In this document: piece after piece, positions 45,054 to 57,375 of the stretch
Numbering within the stretch: the stretch's first letter is position 1
Layout: every line of letters starts with the position of its first letter
Assembly: GCA_015179125.1 (NCBI GenBank)
Contig: WHVA01000144.1
Coordinates: forward strand, 62,001-126,000
Direction of reading: 5' to 3'
Length of the DNA stretch: 64,000 nt
Source of the DNA: Gautieria morchelliformis
Taxonomy: Eukaryota > Basidiomycota > Agaricomycetes > Gomphales > Gomphaceae
Position numbers and translations under genes: made by a program
The notes under the pieces: generated by a model
Databases searched by the model: none
What the model saw: the letters and a program-made list of their open reading frames with translations, nothing else
What the model was told of the DNA's origin: nothing

Positions 45054-47800
45054 ATTCCCTTAGGCTGTCTCGAACGTACAGACAGCTTGTCAAGTCTTGG
45101 ATAGTAGCATATTGTATCGAGCTCAGGTCATGTTTCAAACTATGAATGCATAATGTTTAATTCAAATCATCTATGAGCTTGGCATAGATGTAAGGGTAAC
45201 CTACAACCGAAATTGAGTTCCGCTTGAGCTCGGTCGAAGCCCAGTGTCAAAGCCGAGCGATAAGCCCCGTGCAGGGCGCTTAGACGCAACGTCTCTGTGA
45301 CTGGAGCTGGAGATGGGCCACGCCGAGTCTCTTCCTGCGGTTTCGGCACGAGACTAGCACAGGCTCAGCTTATCCTGCAGTTGATGCCCCATGTCGTGTT
45401 GAAAAACCGGTCATACTTGACCGATCACCGAGATCACCGACCCTTTGTCCACTTAGCGCGTTGTCCCTTGCCGCAGCCCCTTTTGTAGTTTCACCCCATT
45501 GTTTTACTCCATTGTTCTATTCCTCTTTTAGAGTACAAAAGGTCTCTCTAGCTAGTATAAGTAGAGCCCCGATTGTACGACGACCTCTCAGCTTCTCCTG
45601 ACGTCGTCTTAGCCTTAGAGCTCTTATCTCAGACCTCTGCGCCTACATGTCGAACCCGAAAGGTCTGTCCCGTGTAGGCTGGAGCTCAGACCGAGCATTT
45701 CTGGCTCTCGCTGTGCCACCCTCAGTCAGCTCGCGTGCAGTGGCTCGCATGGAAAACACGCTCTTGCGGGCCAAATTCGGTATGCCTCATTGATGCCGTC
45801 ATAGCCGCCACTGACATAGCCTTTGACGGCGAAATTCTGGGTTCCCCACTGTAAGTTTGAGACCTTCACGACATGGAATCGACAATAACTTGGTGACACC
45901 AGTGATGTACGTGCTCGATCAAATACTTCTGGGCTTGCCTTTGGAAAACACTTCTATGTGTCCAAGTGATGGGATACCTATACGCCATCACAGTGTGCGG
46001 GTGGCGCAGATATTGGTCGGGGGAGCCCCGATTCCTCACAAAGGTTGCGCAAATCGAAATATGGCTAGCCGGACAGTAAGTGATCAATGGAACGTCTTTG
46101 TACATGGTTCAAGTCCTGTATAGGCCGGTTCGCTTACTCCCCGACGGGCGAGAATACTTCTGCAATGTAGATTGGCTGCCCTCGAAATGGTACCAATTGA
46201 CATCACTGGTTGATCTCGAATCAGATCGTCGCTGTTGTCAAGTTATAAGTTGGAAGATCGGTCACCTCCTTGTCACAGCGTAGATGTCAGCGTCAACCTG
46301 CAAGGCTGCAACAATTTCGGGATGCGACCGCGCCCTGCGAGTACGACTTAAAGGCACCATGCGAATAAAGGATAAAAGCAAGGATCATCACAAACGTCTG
46401 AGTTCACTGAGCGGTGCCGACACCTTCTGGAAAATGTGGAGTGAGTGCGTGTGGCCTTCCATCTCTCGAGGATTACCTGCATGTAGCATAGTTTTGCGTC
46501 GGAGGCATCAGATCTCGACGTGAGGTGACATTAGCTGCCATGCTATAGTCATCAAGTATTATCGGTAGCCTGTGCAAAGTAAGTTTCAAGTTTGCACCTA
46601 TATAAACCGAACTCTGTCTATAAAAAATAAATACAGTCTTGCAATGAGAGTCTCGGGCAATCACTGCATTTATGTAATTCTTTTGCCTCTGTCTAGTCTC
46701 ACTGATCAAGACCTCCCTTCCCCTATTGTACATATTCACAATATAGCACGTCACTGCATCATTCACGCGATATCTCTGCGCGCGCAAGATGGTACTGCCG
46801 GGCAACCGCTTCTCGTTATTTCCGATCGCGTTCGCTATCTTTTGGTTGGTGATCGATAATCGATGATCGATCGTTGTTCGAGCCCTGAACCGACTTTTCG
46901 TATACTTTTCTCGCCACCACCTCTCACGAAACAGGTTCGCATTCCTCGCTTAAAGTATCCCCATTGAATCTCCATATGCTACATTGGTAGCAGACCTACG
47001 GGAGACGATAGTGCTGCGTGCGCCTCAGGGACTACCCCAGAGTCCAACAAAGAGAAATTTAATGGCTGTACTCTCGTCTATAACACCGATATATCAGGAA
47101 ACCCCGCCTGTCACCGAAGTAGCTATAACACTATGTACAGTACACAATTGCATGGCCTGGCTGAGGCCGTGTTGGCACTTACATGCTATTCAGAGGGTAC
47201 TCCTAGTTCTATCATGCTGTAGCAATTCAACAGAAAGTACAGCGGATGGAGATGGCAGGCGGAGCTGCGGAAGGTTTTCGGGATTTTCCGAATCACTAGT
47301 ATTAGTCGAAGTGACACAACCTCCAGCCTTCCTGGACGGATTATCTTAGTAATGATCGTTATGGTCCTGTTTGCCCTTTTTTCTTTTCCCTGCATGATCT
47401 TTTACCGACTTTTACCACCAATAGCATTGTAAGTGTGTCCGATTGTATTTATCATCATTATCTCCGGCTCATCTTGTTTTTTCCCAAGTTGTGGTCGGGA
47501 CTGGCCGCACGAGCGCCACTACAGGATTGGATTTAGTATCGGCCCGTAAGTGTAAAAAACGCAGGCTTGCGTCGGACGCACCGGTGCGGACGAACATGGG
47601 AATATATAGTGCATTCGACACAGGTATATCTGACACGAGTTGTACCTCAATGAGTTGTCCATTCACTGAAGTATGTACCGTTGTGTATAAGTATGAGACG
47701 TGTGGAGACTCGCCATTTCGAGTAGCTCCTTCGTCTCTAGCTACTGCGCCCGTTTCCAACGCTCATTCCCTCTCCCAGTCAAAGCCCTTCCCCAATCATC
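45054..47800. other. Intergenic between GMC and adenylating-enzyme genes; possible LTR-like remnant
   Basis: About 45390-45850 looks like a retroelement LTR or promoter remnant: TGTCGTGTTG, T-rich stretches, TATAAGTAG at about 45557 (the same box as in the long-LTR family) and C/T-rich downstream sequence, but no paired ends or target repeat were found. Plus frames at 46984-47349 and 47443-47820 show no known motif. The last 300 bases would hold the promoter of the next gene. Confidence 0.4.
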
Positions 47801-49692
47801 ATGGGCCACGCCACCTTTAGTTCCCATCTGACTGTGTTAGAAAGGAGTGCCCACCTTTTCTCCTCTTCTCCAGCTTTCAGGATCCCCCAGGAAACCGCAG
47901 GAAAGGTAGAGAGTTGGGACATCATAACCTACCAGCGATTCTATGACGACGTCGATCGTGTTTCTGAATACTGGTCGCACATGCTGAGTGCTGCAAATAT
48001 CCCAGCAAGAGCTGTCGTGGGCTTATGGTGAGCCCTAAAGTAAAAGAAACCACATATACTTTGATCCTGTTCGTTTTCCAAAGGTTGTCGGGATTGTCTT
48101 ATTCCGACGTAGTTCAGATATATGGTGTCTCAAAGGCGGGATACGTACCACAGCTATTTAGCTTCCAACATCCCAAGCCTAGCCTCGTATTTGAACTGCT
48201 CACCAAGGCCAATGCGACAGCCCTAATTTACGAACCATCCTACAAGGCTAACTTGGATAATAGCCCTGTCCCTTTATACGAGCCTGTTGATGTCAACCAT
48301 GTCCGCAAAACCCACAAACCATTGCTGCCACCACAGCTCATGATAAGTGATGACGAGCCTGTCTTTGTTTTTCACACCAGTGGTTCAACGTCGGGTAGTC
48401 CCAAGCTCGTCCGCTGCAGTCGCATGTGGCTGGACAATCTCGTACACAAAGCTGAACAGGTTTGCAAACCTAGGGACTCGACAAACCAGGACGTCACGAC
48501 ATGGCTTGGTTCCATATGCCATGTAGGCCAGGCATTCAGTGAGATACATTCAGGATTCTGTCAATTGACTTTGATCTCCACCCTCCATAATATCTAGTGC
48601 TTATTGGATTTCTTCAGCATGGAGCGTGCACAATCCAGCCAACTCAAATCGCGTTCTCGTCGGAAGAGCTCTCTGATATGGTAGATAGATGCGGTCTCAA
48701 CCGGCTTAATCAATTCTCCGCCTTTCTGGAGAAGCATCTCAGAAATTCTTACTCCAATCCCAAACTCCTTAGCCTTCTCCAATCCCTTGACGAGGTTATA
48801 TACAGCGGGGCGTGTCTCGGCCCGGAAGAGGAGAATTGGGCGTACAATAGTGGTATTTTGATGAGGGTTAGTCGTTAGCCTCCATTGCACCACGCGCACA
48901 GGCCTCATATGCCCTGGGTAGAACGTTTTCGGTAGTACCGAATGTGGTGCAACAATGTGGTCTGTTGGCGGACGCGGTAGGGACGCGCGTTATCTTCGCC
49001 CGCTGCAGGATGTCTCCTGCGCCTTCTTGCCTATCCATAAGGGCGACCCCGGCGTCACGAATGCAATGTTGGAACTGGTCATCTTGTCGAATTCTGGAGA
49101 TTGTCCAGATTCGTCTTTTCGTTCCGCTACTGATGGTCATTTCCACACGGGCGACCTTTTCGAAGAGGTATCTCCTGGATGCTTCGTCTATAAGGGACGT
49201 GATGATGATTGGATCAAATGTGAAAACTCTGCCCGTTGCGACACGAAGTACGTTTATTCCCCAGAAGTACCATTCGTAAGGATGACAATCCTGCCGATGA
49301 TGCCCTTGCAGATCTATAGAAGATCATGTGCGAACTACATGTTCTGAGCTCATTGGGGACTGTATCGTTGTGGGCAGTCGGCGCCCTTCACCCGCGCTTT
49401 TTGTTGAACTAGCGAAGGATGATATGGACCACGCTAGAATCAGAGCAGATATCCTTCAGAAGACGCAGGACTTTCATGCGCGGCGCTATGCCCACGAACG
49501 CATCACGGATATAAACCTGATCCTCGTCGTTAATCGAGGAACTCTGCCTCGAACAGATGTATGTTTCCGAATTTCATCTTACACTCCAGAATATGACTTC
49601 CTTCTTGAATCCAGACAAAAGGTAACATCCGGCGAAGAGCAGTCGAAGAGATGTTCAAGGAGAAATTAGACGAAATATATACTGCGGCGTGA
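47801..49692 (+). CDS. Stand-alone adenylate-forming (AMP-binding) enzyme
   Basis: Exons 47801-48027, 48084-48538, 48598-48866, 48922-49247, 49312-49558, 49615-49692; all introns GT-AG and 55 to 64 bases; 533 residues. Core motifs in order: FHTSGSTSGSPK (A3, about 172-183), NVFGSTECGA (A5, about 318), HFHTGDLFEE (A7, about 390), GRDDDWIK (A8, about 408) and the catalytic Lys in TKGNIRRRAVEE near the C-terminus (about 510). It activates a carboxylic acid as the acyl-AMP, then probably passes it to CoA or a carrier. No carrier or reductase domain is attached. The family resembles fungal NRPS-like A domains and acyl-CoA synthetases; substrate unknown. The frame is intact. It lies 2.7 kb downstream of the GMC gene on the same strand. 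Confidence 0.88.
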
Positions 49693-52022
49693 TTACACCA
49701 TGTCGAGCTACGGGTGTCAGGTATATATTGTACATCAAATTCACAGCGGGGGCTCATCCTGCATGTATGCAATTATCTTGTCTGAAACCATGCACTCGAT
49801 CGTGGTTAGTGCGAACCAAGGATTGTGAAGCTTATGGTCAAGCGGTCTTCAATGAGGACGTCTATTCGACAAGCCAGGGCTCGCTGTTAGACATGAGTCT
49901 GCTGCTTCTGTAATCTCCCTAAACCCACCCCCCACTATTCCGGCAATGGGATATAAGACAGCTACTCAGTGATCAAGCATTTCTACCTAGCTAGGAAGCT
50001 CAAGAGAAATATTGACTAGTAGATTTTTATAATGAGTGCAGCAGTAGAGAGTGTGTGGCTGGTGGTAGAGGCGGTGGGAGACGGTGCTGTTTCACGGCAT
50101 CTTGGTACAAGCCCCTTCTCCGAAGGTGCTCGCAGAGCATTAAGTTTTAGTCAGAGATGGGGCTTGTGCCAAACCTAGCTACTTATGGGTGAAATAACTA
50201 GTCAATTTGTTCTCCTTCAAATTCTTCATCCCAGCAGCCTGTATCCTCTGTCCAATGAACCCAACATCATCCCCAGCTTACAGGCAAATGGATCGTCACC
50301 ATCCCAAACATATTTCCTCAAAACCAACATGGCCTGAAGAGCTTCATCATGCGTAGGAGCAGGTTCGATGGCTATGTCACTATTGTCACTATTGTCCTTG
50401 TCTTATTCCTGTGCCTTCGTCATGTCCATCACTAACTGATAAATATTCTTGTCAGTTCCCTCAAACATGTGTGACTTGGCAGCCAGATTCAGAAGCTCTT
50501 TTTCTTGTCCAAACAGCTAAGGATTCACATTGTACCTGCATCACATGGCAGCTCAATATCATGACAGCGAGGAATGCAAAGACTTCCTTCTATGGTCACT
50601 GCTTGAATGTGACCTGCCTTCTGCAAGCTAAGCTTGACAGTTCCCATAATCAGTTCTCCCTGAATAAATTGAGCAATAGTCATATTTTGTACTGCGACTT
50701 TTGGCTTTGAGAAATGCCCAAGGCTTGTTCTTGCCTGTCTCAAGTGTGTACACTCACTCTGTAAGCTATTTCCAGAGGTTGTCCATTGTCTTCATATCCA
50801 GGCAGTTGGCTAGCCTCTGACTCCCCAACGGAGGCAGCAAATGAAGGTGGGGCCTCCATGGACATGGTCGACCTGCAGCAGCATAGTTGTACTATTGTGT
50901 GAAGCCAGTTCCATTATAGCCTCTCAAGGTGCGAGTCAAAAATTCACTTTCACTGGGTATTAACATCTATTGATCATATATCCATACTTATTGTTCCTAA
51001 TACAATCCTGTATTCCTCTTGCAAGATCAACGTCAAACCTGAGTCTGACCTTTGTCGTCAGATATCTCTGTACCTTGCCTGGATTTGTGGAAATGATGCA
51101 AGCTACTCCAAGAAAAAGATACCTGTAATGATCACTCAATGGGGTAAGGTATGCATTGCAATGCTGGCAACAAGATACTTGCCGGATATGCCATAAGTGA
51201 GGCTCAAGAGAAAACAACATGTGATGCTGTCATGAGATGGCAGATCCTTCAGATCCTTCTTTTCACTTCATTTCATTTATTTACACCTATCCATATACTC
51301 CTTTACTTTATCAATATCTCCTCCCTACATTTGATCCCATCCTCTATTCTCTCCATTACTTATGTCATGGTCAGCAGCAACTATATAGTCACTTGTTTAG
51401 GTAAGGGAATGCTCACCTTGTTCTCTCTGTATTTCCTCTACCTAGGTGTGCTACCTCATTGTATTTACTGACTGGCCTCTCATATATACTCTCTGGATTC
51501 CCTCTACCTACACCCTGTTGTGAGTTCTATGGGTCCTGGTAGGGTTGCCCTTATAGATGCCTCGTTTGTCCATGTATGTATACAATTCATTTTATTCATC
51601 CAATTCACACTAAGGTCATCAAATATGAATTAATGTGTTGGTTAGTTCAATTTCAGTACACACTCATGATCATGAACAACCAGCATGGCCCTGATCATCG
51701 TCAATTCCGGCAAATATTATGGCCAGTTAGAAGCATTTTTATGACTTTGTACTATCCCTTCATGCAGGCTCTACCTTGAGCAACCCACCCAGTTTCTTCT
51801 GGCCCTGGTCACACCATGTTGGACCAGAGGTAAGGATGCCACATGTGAGGTCACAATGTATGGGAACTCAACAACTTGGATCATCATCAGCCTGCAGACA
51901 GTGGAATGTGTGGTGGGGTGAGTCCAATGTGGAAATGAGTGGGGTATACTTGACCACTGTTGTGAGGGGAACCCCCTCCCGAGGACATTTAGGTTCAAGG
52001 ACACTATCAGGGTCCAAGCATA
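49693..52022. other. No intact gene; possible pogo-like transposase scrap
   Basis: Minus strand around 50400-50230 reads PTHDEALQAMLVLRKYVWDGDDPFA, which from memory resembles the C-terminal segment of fungal pogo/Tc1 transposases; nothing else of such an element was found. A minus frame at 50743-50525 has no recognised domain. The rest to H4's left end is without recognised features. Confidence 0.35.
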
Positions 52023-52208
52023 TTACACTATATGAAAGCGCCTCGGTGGGTTGTGGGTGCGCTGACCAATGCTGACCAATGCTTGGTCATTAGTTTGTCA
52101 GCGGAGCGCATGAGCCCCTGGCCCTGTCACTGGTTTACGCCGGTCTGCCGGGTCCAGCGCTCGAGGCTGTGCAGCGTTCTGGAGTGTGCGAGCGGCGCAG
52201 CCGCGAGC
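52023..52208 (+). other. Helitron H4 5' terminus
   Basis: Inverted arms GCGCTGAC (52059-52066) and GTCAGCG (52097-52103) and the 21-bp GC near-palindrome (52188-52208) repeat the arrangement of H1 and H2, with different bases between the arms. Confidence 0.78.
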
Positions 52209-52573
52209 CCCTGGCCCTATCAGCGGTTCACGCCGCTGTGCCAGCTCAGGCGCTCAAAGCAGCGCTGTGCTGGCAGAACGCTGCACAGCCGCTTTCGCGC
52301 ACTCCACCACCACCTCCTCTCCTCTCTGCCCAGTAGATAGAATAAAATTGCGTGAGAGTGAAATAATAGATAGCCTATATAGTGTAGAATACAAAAGATC
52401 TCTTCCCAGGGAGATATCTGCTGTGAACTATTGGGGTTGACCTCTTCAGTGGGGCAGCTTTTTCTCTGCTAAGGAGCCAGGTAGTCATCCCAGGCTGCCT
52501 TAGAGGGAGCCACAATTGCATTGCAGTTCTCTTAGTGTTGACTTGCACTACTGGTGGCTGAAGAAGACATCTC

Positions 52574-52605
52574 CCAGGACCAGGACCAGGACCAGGACCA
52601 GGACC
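52574..52605. repeat. CCAGGA hexanucleotide microsatellite
   Basis: About five exact CCAGGA units in the H4 leader. Confidence 0.9.
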
Positions 52606-52659
52606 ATTTACTGGAATTATTCCAGTTGGATAGCCGAAGAAGACTTGGATATTTTTATC

Positions 52660-52900
52660 AATCAATTTCCCTGTCCCTTCCTTGGTATGTATATATTTCT
52701 CTGTGGTCTGGTGTGAGCCATCTGACATTTATTTATTTTATTTTAAATAGAAATTAATAAATTCCCTTGACTTTGCTTAACAAACAATTACCTGTCCCTT
52801 CCTTGGTATGTATGTATTTCTCTCTGGTCTGGTGTGAGCTGTCTGACATTGATTTAATTAGAAATTAATAAATTCCCCTGACTTTGCCCAAGAAAAATTA
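52660..52900 (+). repeat. Duplicated leader segment of H4 (about 120 bp, two copies)
   Basis: TGTCCCTTCCTTGGTATGTA ... CTCTGGTCTGGTGTGAGC ... TAGAAATTAATAAATTCCC occurs twice, near 52672 and 52793. GTATGT donors and a TTTAAATAG or TTAATTAG acceptor-like end give each copy an exon/intron look, as in H1 and H5. Confidence 0.7.
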
Positions 52901-52965
52901 ACAACAACAGCATCTGCTTGCAAATGTAAGTTGAAGTGGGGTAGCTTGATTGTTCCTCTAAGCTT

Positions 52966-55900
52966 ATGCCTGCATTTCTCAGGGATCCTTCTACTCCAGA
53001 GAGAAATCGTCAGCAGGAGCGTGAAAGGGCGAGGGTGGAGCAGGAGGGTCGTATGACGTCGCCTACTGATCGGAGAGCGCGTGCCCTTGCTGTGGCCGCT
53101 GCCAGAGCTCGGAACCAGCCACCCCCTCCACCACCTCCTTTTGCCATCCCTCACCCTCCTCCTAGAAGCAATGCGGCTGATCCTTTTCAACAACCTGCCG
53201 CAGGGCCATTACGTCCTCCTGATCCCAGTCCTGGACAGCAGGTGGCTGCCCTTTGTGCTCAGTTAGCAGCAATCCCAGCAGCACAGCCCTTGAGAAGATA
53301 CAGGCAGGAGCCGATACAGCCACCTCCCAATCTTCCTGTGGTTGGTTCTGCAGGAATTGCACAGTTGCGTGCTCAGGCTACTGAGCCAGCACAGCCCTTG
53401 AGAAGATACAGGCAGGAGCTGATACAGCCACCTCCCAATCTTCCTGTGGTTGGTTCTGCAGGAATTGCACAGTTGCGTGCTCAGGCTGCTGAGCAGTCTG
53501 CTATATTGCAGCAATTGGGAAGAGGTAGACAGGCAGCTAATCCTCCTGTAGTAGGTTCTGCAGGAGTGGCAGCATTGCGTGCTCAGGCCAATGCAATAAG
53601 ACCAATGCCTCCGCTACTCCCTGCGCTTTTGCGGCCTCTTCAGCGACTCCCTGCACCTCCTCAGCCTCCTCAGCGACTCCCTGCACCTCCTCAGCCTCCC
53701 CAGATGTTCCCTGCACCTCCTCAGCCTCTCCCTGCACCTCCACAGCCTCCTCAGCCACTCCCTGCACCTCCTCAGCCTCCTCAGCCACTCCCTATACCTC
53801 GGCAGCGTCCTCAGCGACCTCCTCCTTTTATTCCACATGGTCGCTCTAGAATAATCGAGGCAGATGTGCTGCGTCATGATCTGGGTCCCATGGTTATTCC
53901 CTGCCCTGACTGTGGAGCATTACACTGGATGGCAGAACGCCTGCAGAAATCCTCAAATGTGTGGCCCAGGTTTGGTGATTGCTGTATGGAAGGAAAGGTG
54001 CAGCTGGAAGACCTGCCACAGCCCCCTCAGCCATTGAAACAGCTCTTAGAAGGCCAGGACCCTGAGGCAAAAGGATTTCGCCAGAATATCAGGCAGTATA
54101 ATGCTGCGTTTGCATTCACTTCTGTGGGGGCCAACTTTGACCAAGATTTGCTTCGGGAGGGTCGTGGTCCATATGTGCTCAAGCTTCAGGGTGAACTGTA
54201 TCATCTCCATGGCTCTCTCCTCCCTGACAATGAAGGCGATCCAAAGTATGCCCAGCTTTACATATATGATCCTGCACTGGCTTTGGAAAAGAGAAAGAAT
54301 CGTAATGAGCATCTGTCTCCAACTATCATGGGAGACTTGCAGGAAATGCTCCTTCTATGCAATCCTCATGTGTGCACATATAAACAAGCAGCTGAGAGGC
54401 TCAGAGCTCAAGAACAGAATGGTGACATCCAGGCAAGGCTCACATACAGGGCGCACAGGGATCCTAGGAGATATAATGTCCCAACTGCAGATGAGATTGC
54501 AGTCGTTCTTCCTGGAGATGGCATCGACCCTGAACCTAGGGATATTATAGTCCAGCTCAGAGGTGGACCTTTCAGAAGGGTATTGGATACCAATGCAAAC
54601 TATGCCTCTCTGCACTATGTCTTGCTCTTTCCCAAGGGAGAGTTGGGATGGGAACCAGGTATTCCTTATCATGAGCCAGAGCGTGCTCGGCAGGCCAATC
54701 CCAATCCAAACAGACGGACACAGGTCACCCAAATACAGTACCATACGTATCGTCTGTTCCAGAGAGCGAGAGAACCTACAACACTCCTGCGTGGTGGCAA
54801 ATTGTTCCAGCAGTACATTGTAGACTCCTGGGCTGCTGCAGAGCAAAGCAGACTGAGGTGGATCAGGGCCAATCAACACACTCTGCGTGCTGAGCAGTAT
54901 AACCAGATGGTAGATTCATATGGAGGCTTGGACAATGACATTGGAGATGCAAACAGCTTGGGCATAAAAGTCATTCTGCCTGCGACATTTCAAGGAAGTA
55001 CACGGGACATGAATCAAAACTGCCAGAACTCCCTGGCCATTGCAACAAAGAAGGGTCCCCCTGATTTATTTATTACCATGACTGCCAATCCAAAGTGGGA
55101 TGAGATAGTGGCCGAGTTGCTCCCTGGACAAACTGCTCAGGACAGACCTGACCTGGTGTCGCGGGTGTTTCACCTCAAAAAGAAATACCTCATTGACTTG
55201 ATCGTCAAGGACAAGATCTTTGGAGAAACTGTCGCTCACGTTCACACTATTGAATTCCAGAAGAGGGGGCTCCCACACATGCACCTGCTTACCTGGTTCG
55301 ATAGGGAGTCCAAGGTCAAACATCCACATGAGGTGGATTCTATGATTTCAGCAGAGGTCCCTGATCCAGAGACACATCCTGTCCTCTACCAGTTGGTCTG
55401 TGAGCTGATGACACATGGTCCCTGTGGACAAATGAATCCAAACGCACCCTGCATGGAAAATGGCAAGTGCAAGAAAAACTTCCCAAAGCCATTCTGTGAG
55501 GAGACCGTTGTGAATGTAGATAGATATCCAAAATATCGTTGTCGCAATGATGGAAGGCTGCACAATGTCAGAGGTGACATGCTGGACAACAGATGGGTTG
55601 TGCCATACTCTCCTCTGCTCTTGCTCAAACTCCGGTGTCACATCAACCTTGAATTCACCTTCAGTGTGAGGTGCGTCAAGTATATCCACAAGTATCTATA
55701 CAAGGGCCACGATCGGACCACGATGGAGTTTGGTGTCGACCATGATGAGATAAAGAAGTACCTGGACGCTCGCTATGTCAGTGCTCATGAGGCCTGTTGG
55801 AGGTTGCTGGAGCGGGAAATCCACACCCAGGTGCCTGCAGTCATGGCACTCCCAGTCCATGAAAAAGGCCAGCAATCAGTCGTTTTCAATCCTGATGCTG

Positions 55901-57375
55901 ATCCGCTCACCATCATGAACAGGGTCGAGGGGTCAAAGACAGCGCTCATGGCTTACTTTGAGGCCAATGCTGCCTACCCTCATGCACGCGATGTGCTCTA
56001 TGTGGATTTTCCTGAGTATTTTACCTGGAAAAAAGAGGAAAGGGTATGGACACCACGTCAAAGGGGGTATAGCATTGGACACCTTCACTTTGCAAGCCCA
56101 AAATCAGGAGAGAGATTTTATTTGCGCACTCTCCTCACGGTGGTCAAGGGCGCCAGATCCTTTGAGGAGCTTAGGACGGTGGATGGCATACAATGTGCTA
56201 CTTACAAGGAGGCCTGTCCTGCCAGGGGACTTCTGGAGGATGATCAGGAGTTGAGGTTGTGTCTCCAGGAAGCCAGTGGCATGAAAACAGGTGCTCAGCT
56301 CAGACATCTCTTTGCCACCATCCTTGGTCATTGCATTCCCTCACAACCTGACAGACTATGGGACGCCTTCAAGGAGCACATATGTGATGATCTCAGACAT
56401 CGGCTCCAAGTCAGACACAATATCCAGGAGCCACGGGATGATCAGGTCTATGATTTTGGCCTCTTTCTCTTGGATAAACTCCTTCAGCGTAATGGCATGT
56501 CCTTGAGCAGCTTTAAAGATATGCCTCGGGTGGTAGGCGAGTGGGAGGTCCTGATTGGAAACAGGTTCATAGCTGAGCAGAGGGACTATGACCCTGTTCA
56601 AGAGAGGCAGATGGCTGATGAGGAGGTTCCCAAGCTGAATGAGGGGCAAAGGTCTGCGCATGATCAGATATTACGGTCGGCACTGGACATAGATGCTCAG
56701 GGGAAACCTAATGGACAAATGTTTTTCGTCACTGGCTCAGGGGGCGCTGGGAAGTCATTCACATGGAACACCCTAATCCACTCCTGTAGAGCGGAGAGTC
56801 TCATTGTGCTTGCTGTAGCCTCATCTGCAATGGCTGCACTTATCCTCACTAATGGGACAACCTCTCACAGCATGCTTGGAATTCCAATTCCTGTCCATGA
56901 GGGCTCTCTCTCCTCCATCAAAAAGAACTCTGACCAGGCTGATATGCTGAGACTGGCCAGGCTCATCATTTGGGATGAGGCTGCAATGCAGCATCGCCAT
57001 GCCATAGAGGCCATTGACAGGACACTGAGGGATTTCCTTGACCAGCCTGACCGACCCTTTGGTGGCATCACGGTTGCCTTTGGAGGTGACTTTCAGCAGA
57101 CTCTCCCAATTGTCCCCAAAGGCTCCAAGGAGGATATCGTGGGAGCTACCCTTCAGAAGTCATATCTGTGGCCAAAGATCAAGGTCCTCCATCTGACAGA
57201 GAACATGCGGGTGAGAAATGACCCTGACAGAGCCAGGTTTGCAGAATGGCTGCAGAATGTGGGTCAGGGAAAGGATCTCCCACTAGATCATACCTTCTCA
57301 CTCCCTCAACACATGGTTTGTGGCCCTGGAATTGAAGATCTGATCCAGGAAATATACCCTGGCATTGGCAATTAA
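52966..57375 (+). CDS. Helitron Rep-PIF1 helicase, C-terminally short (1,469 codons)
   Basis: Domains: Pro-rich N-terminus with duplicated PLRRYRQE units and PAPPQPPQ repeats (to about residue 285); zinc-like motif with CPDCGALHW then DCC (about 310-345); Helitron N-terminal domain (about 560-700); HUH nickase motif GLPHMH (about 768); YIHKY two-Tyr motif (about 905); Walker A GSGGAGKS (about 1257); IWDEAAM (about 1334); FGGDFQQTLPIV (about 1370). The frame stops after IYPGIGN. In H1 the protein goes on about 225 residues with the TINKSQGQSL and LYVGVSR motifs, which are missing here, so helicase activity is doubtful while strand nicking could remain. The first Met overlaps a likely 3' splice site (TGCATTTCTCAG/G), so an upstream exon may supply the true start. 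Confidence 0.9.
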   Translation: MPAFLRDPSTPERNRQQERERARVEQEGRMTSPTDRRARALAVAAARARNQPPPPPPPFAIPHPPPRSNAADPFQQPAAGPLRPPDPSPGQQVAALCAQLAAIPAAQPLRRYRQEPIQPPPNLPVVGSAGIAQLRAQATEPAQPLRRYRQELIQPPPNLPVVGSAGIAQLRAQAAEQSAILQQLGRGRQAANPPVVGSAGVAALRAQANAIRPMPPLLPALLRPLQRLPAPPQPPQRLPAPPQPPQMFPAPPQPLPAPPQPPQPLPAPPQPPQPLPIPRQRPQRPPPFIPHGRSRIIEADVLRHDLGPMVIPCPDCGALHWMAERLQKSSNVWPRFGDCCMEGKVQLEDLPQPPQPLKQLLEGQDPEAKGFRQNIRQYNAAFAFTSVGANFDQDLLREGRGPYVLKLQGELYHLHGSLLPDNEGDPKYAQLYIYDPALALEKRKNRNEHLSPTIMGDLQEMLLLCNPHVCTYKQAAERLRAQEQNGDIQARLTYRAHRDPRRYNVPTADEIAVVLPGDGIDPEPRDIIVQLRGGPFRRVLDTNANYASLHYVLLFPKGELGWEPGIPYHEPERARQANPNPNRRTQVTQIQYHTYRLFQRAREPTTLLRGGKLFQQYIVDSWAAAEQSRLRWIRANQHTLRAEQYNQMVDSYGGLDNDIGDANSLGIKVILPATFQGSTRDMNQNCQNSLAIATKKGPPDLFITMTANPKWDEIVAELLPGQTAQDRPDLVSRVFHLKKKYLIDLIVKDKIFGETVAHVHTIEFQKRGLPHMHLLTWFDRESKVKHPHEVDSMISAEVPDPETHPVLYQLVCELMTHGPCGQMNPNAPCMENGKCKKNFPKPFCEETVVNVDRYPKYRCRNDGRLHNVRGDMLDNRWVVPYSPLLLLKLRCHINLEFTFSVRCVKYIHKYLYKGHDRTTMEFGVDHDEIKKYLDARYVSAHEACWRLLEREIHTQVPAVMALPVHEKGQQSVVFNPDADPLTIMNRVEGSKTALMAYFEANAAYPHARDVLYVDFPEYFTWKKEERVWTPRQRGYSIGHLHFASPKSGERFYLRTLLTVVKGARSFEELRTVDGIQCATYKEACPARGLLEDDQELRLCLQEASGMKTGAQLRHLFATILGHCIPSQPDRLWDAFKEHICDDLRHRLQVRHNIQEPRDDQVYDFGLFLLDKLLQRNGMSLSSFKDMPRVVGEWEVLIGNRFIAEQRDYDPVQERQMADEEVPKLNEGQRSAHDQILRSALDIDAQGKPNGQMFFVTGSGGAGKSFTWNTLIHSCRAESLIVLAVASSAMAALILTNGTTSHSMLGIPIPVHEGSLSSIKKNSDQADMLRLARLIIWDEAAMQHRHAIEAIDRTLRDFLDQPDRPFGGITVAFGGDFQQTLPIVPKGSKEDIVGATLQKSYLWPKIKVLHLTENMRVRNDPDRARFAEWLQNVGQGKDLPLDHTFSLPQHMVCGPGIEDLIQEIYPGIGN

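Noticed and set aside
45390-45850. A fourth LTR
   Set aside because: It has a TATAAGTAG box and TGTCG start but no matching second end, no TG/CA pair with a target duplication, and no clear similarity to the three listed LTR copies. Kept only as a remark under the intergenic stretch.
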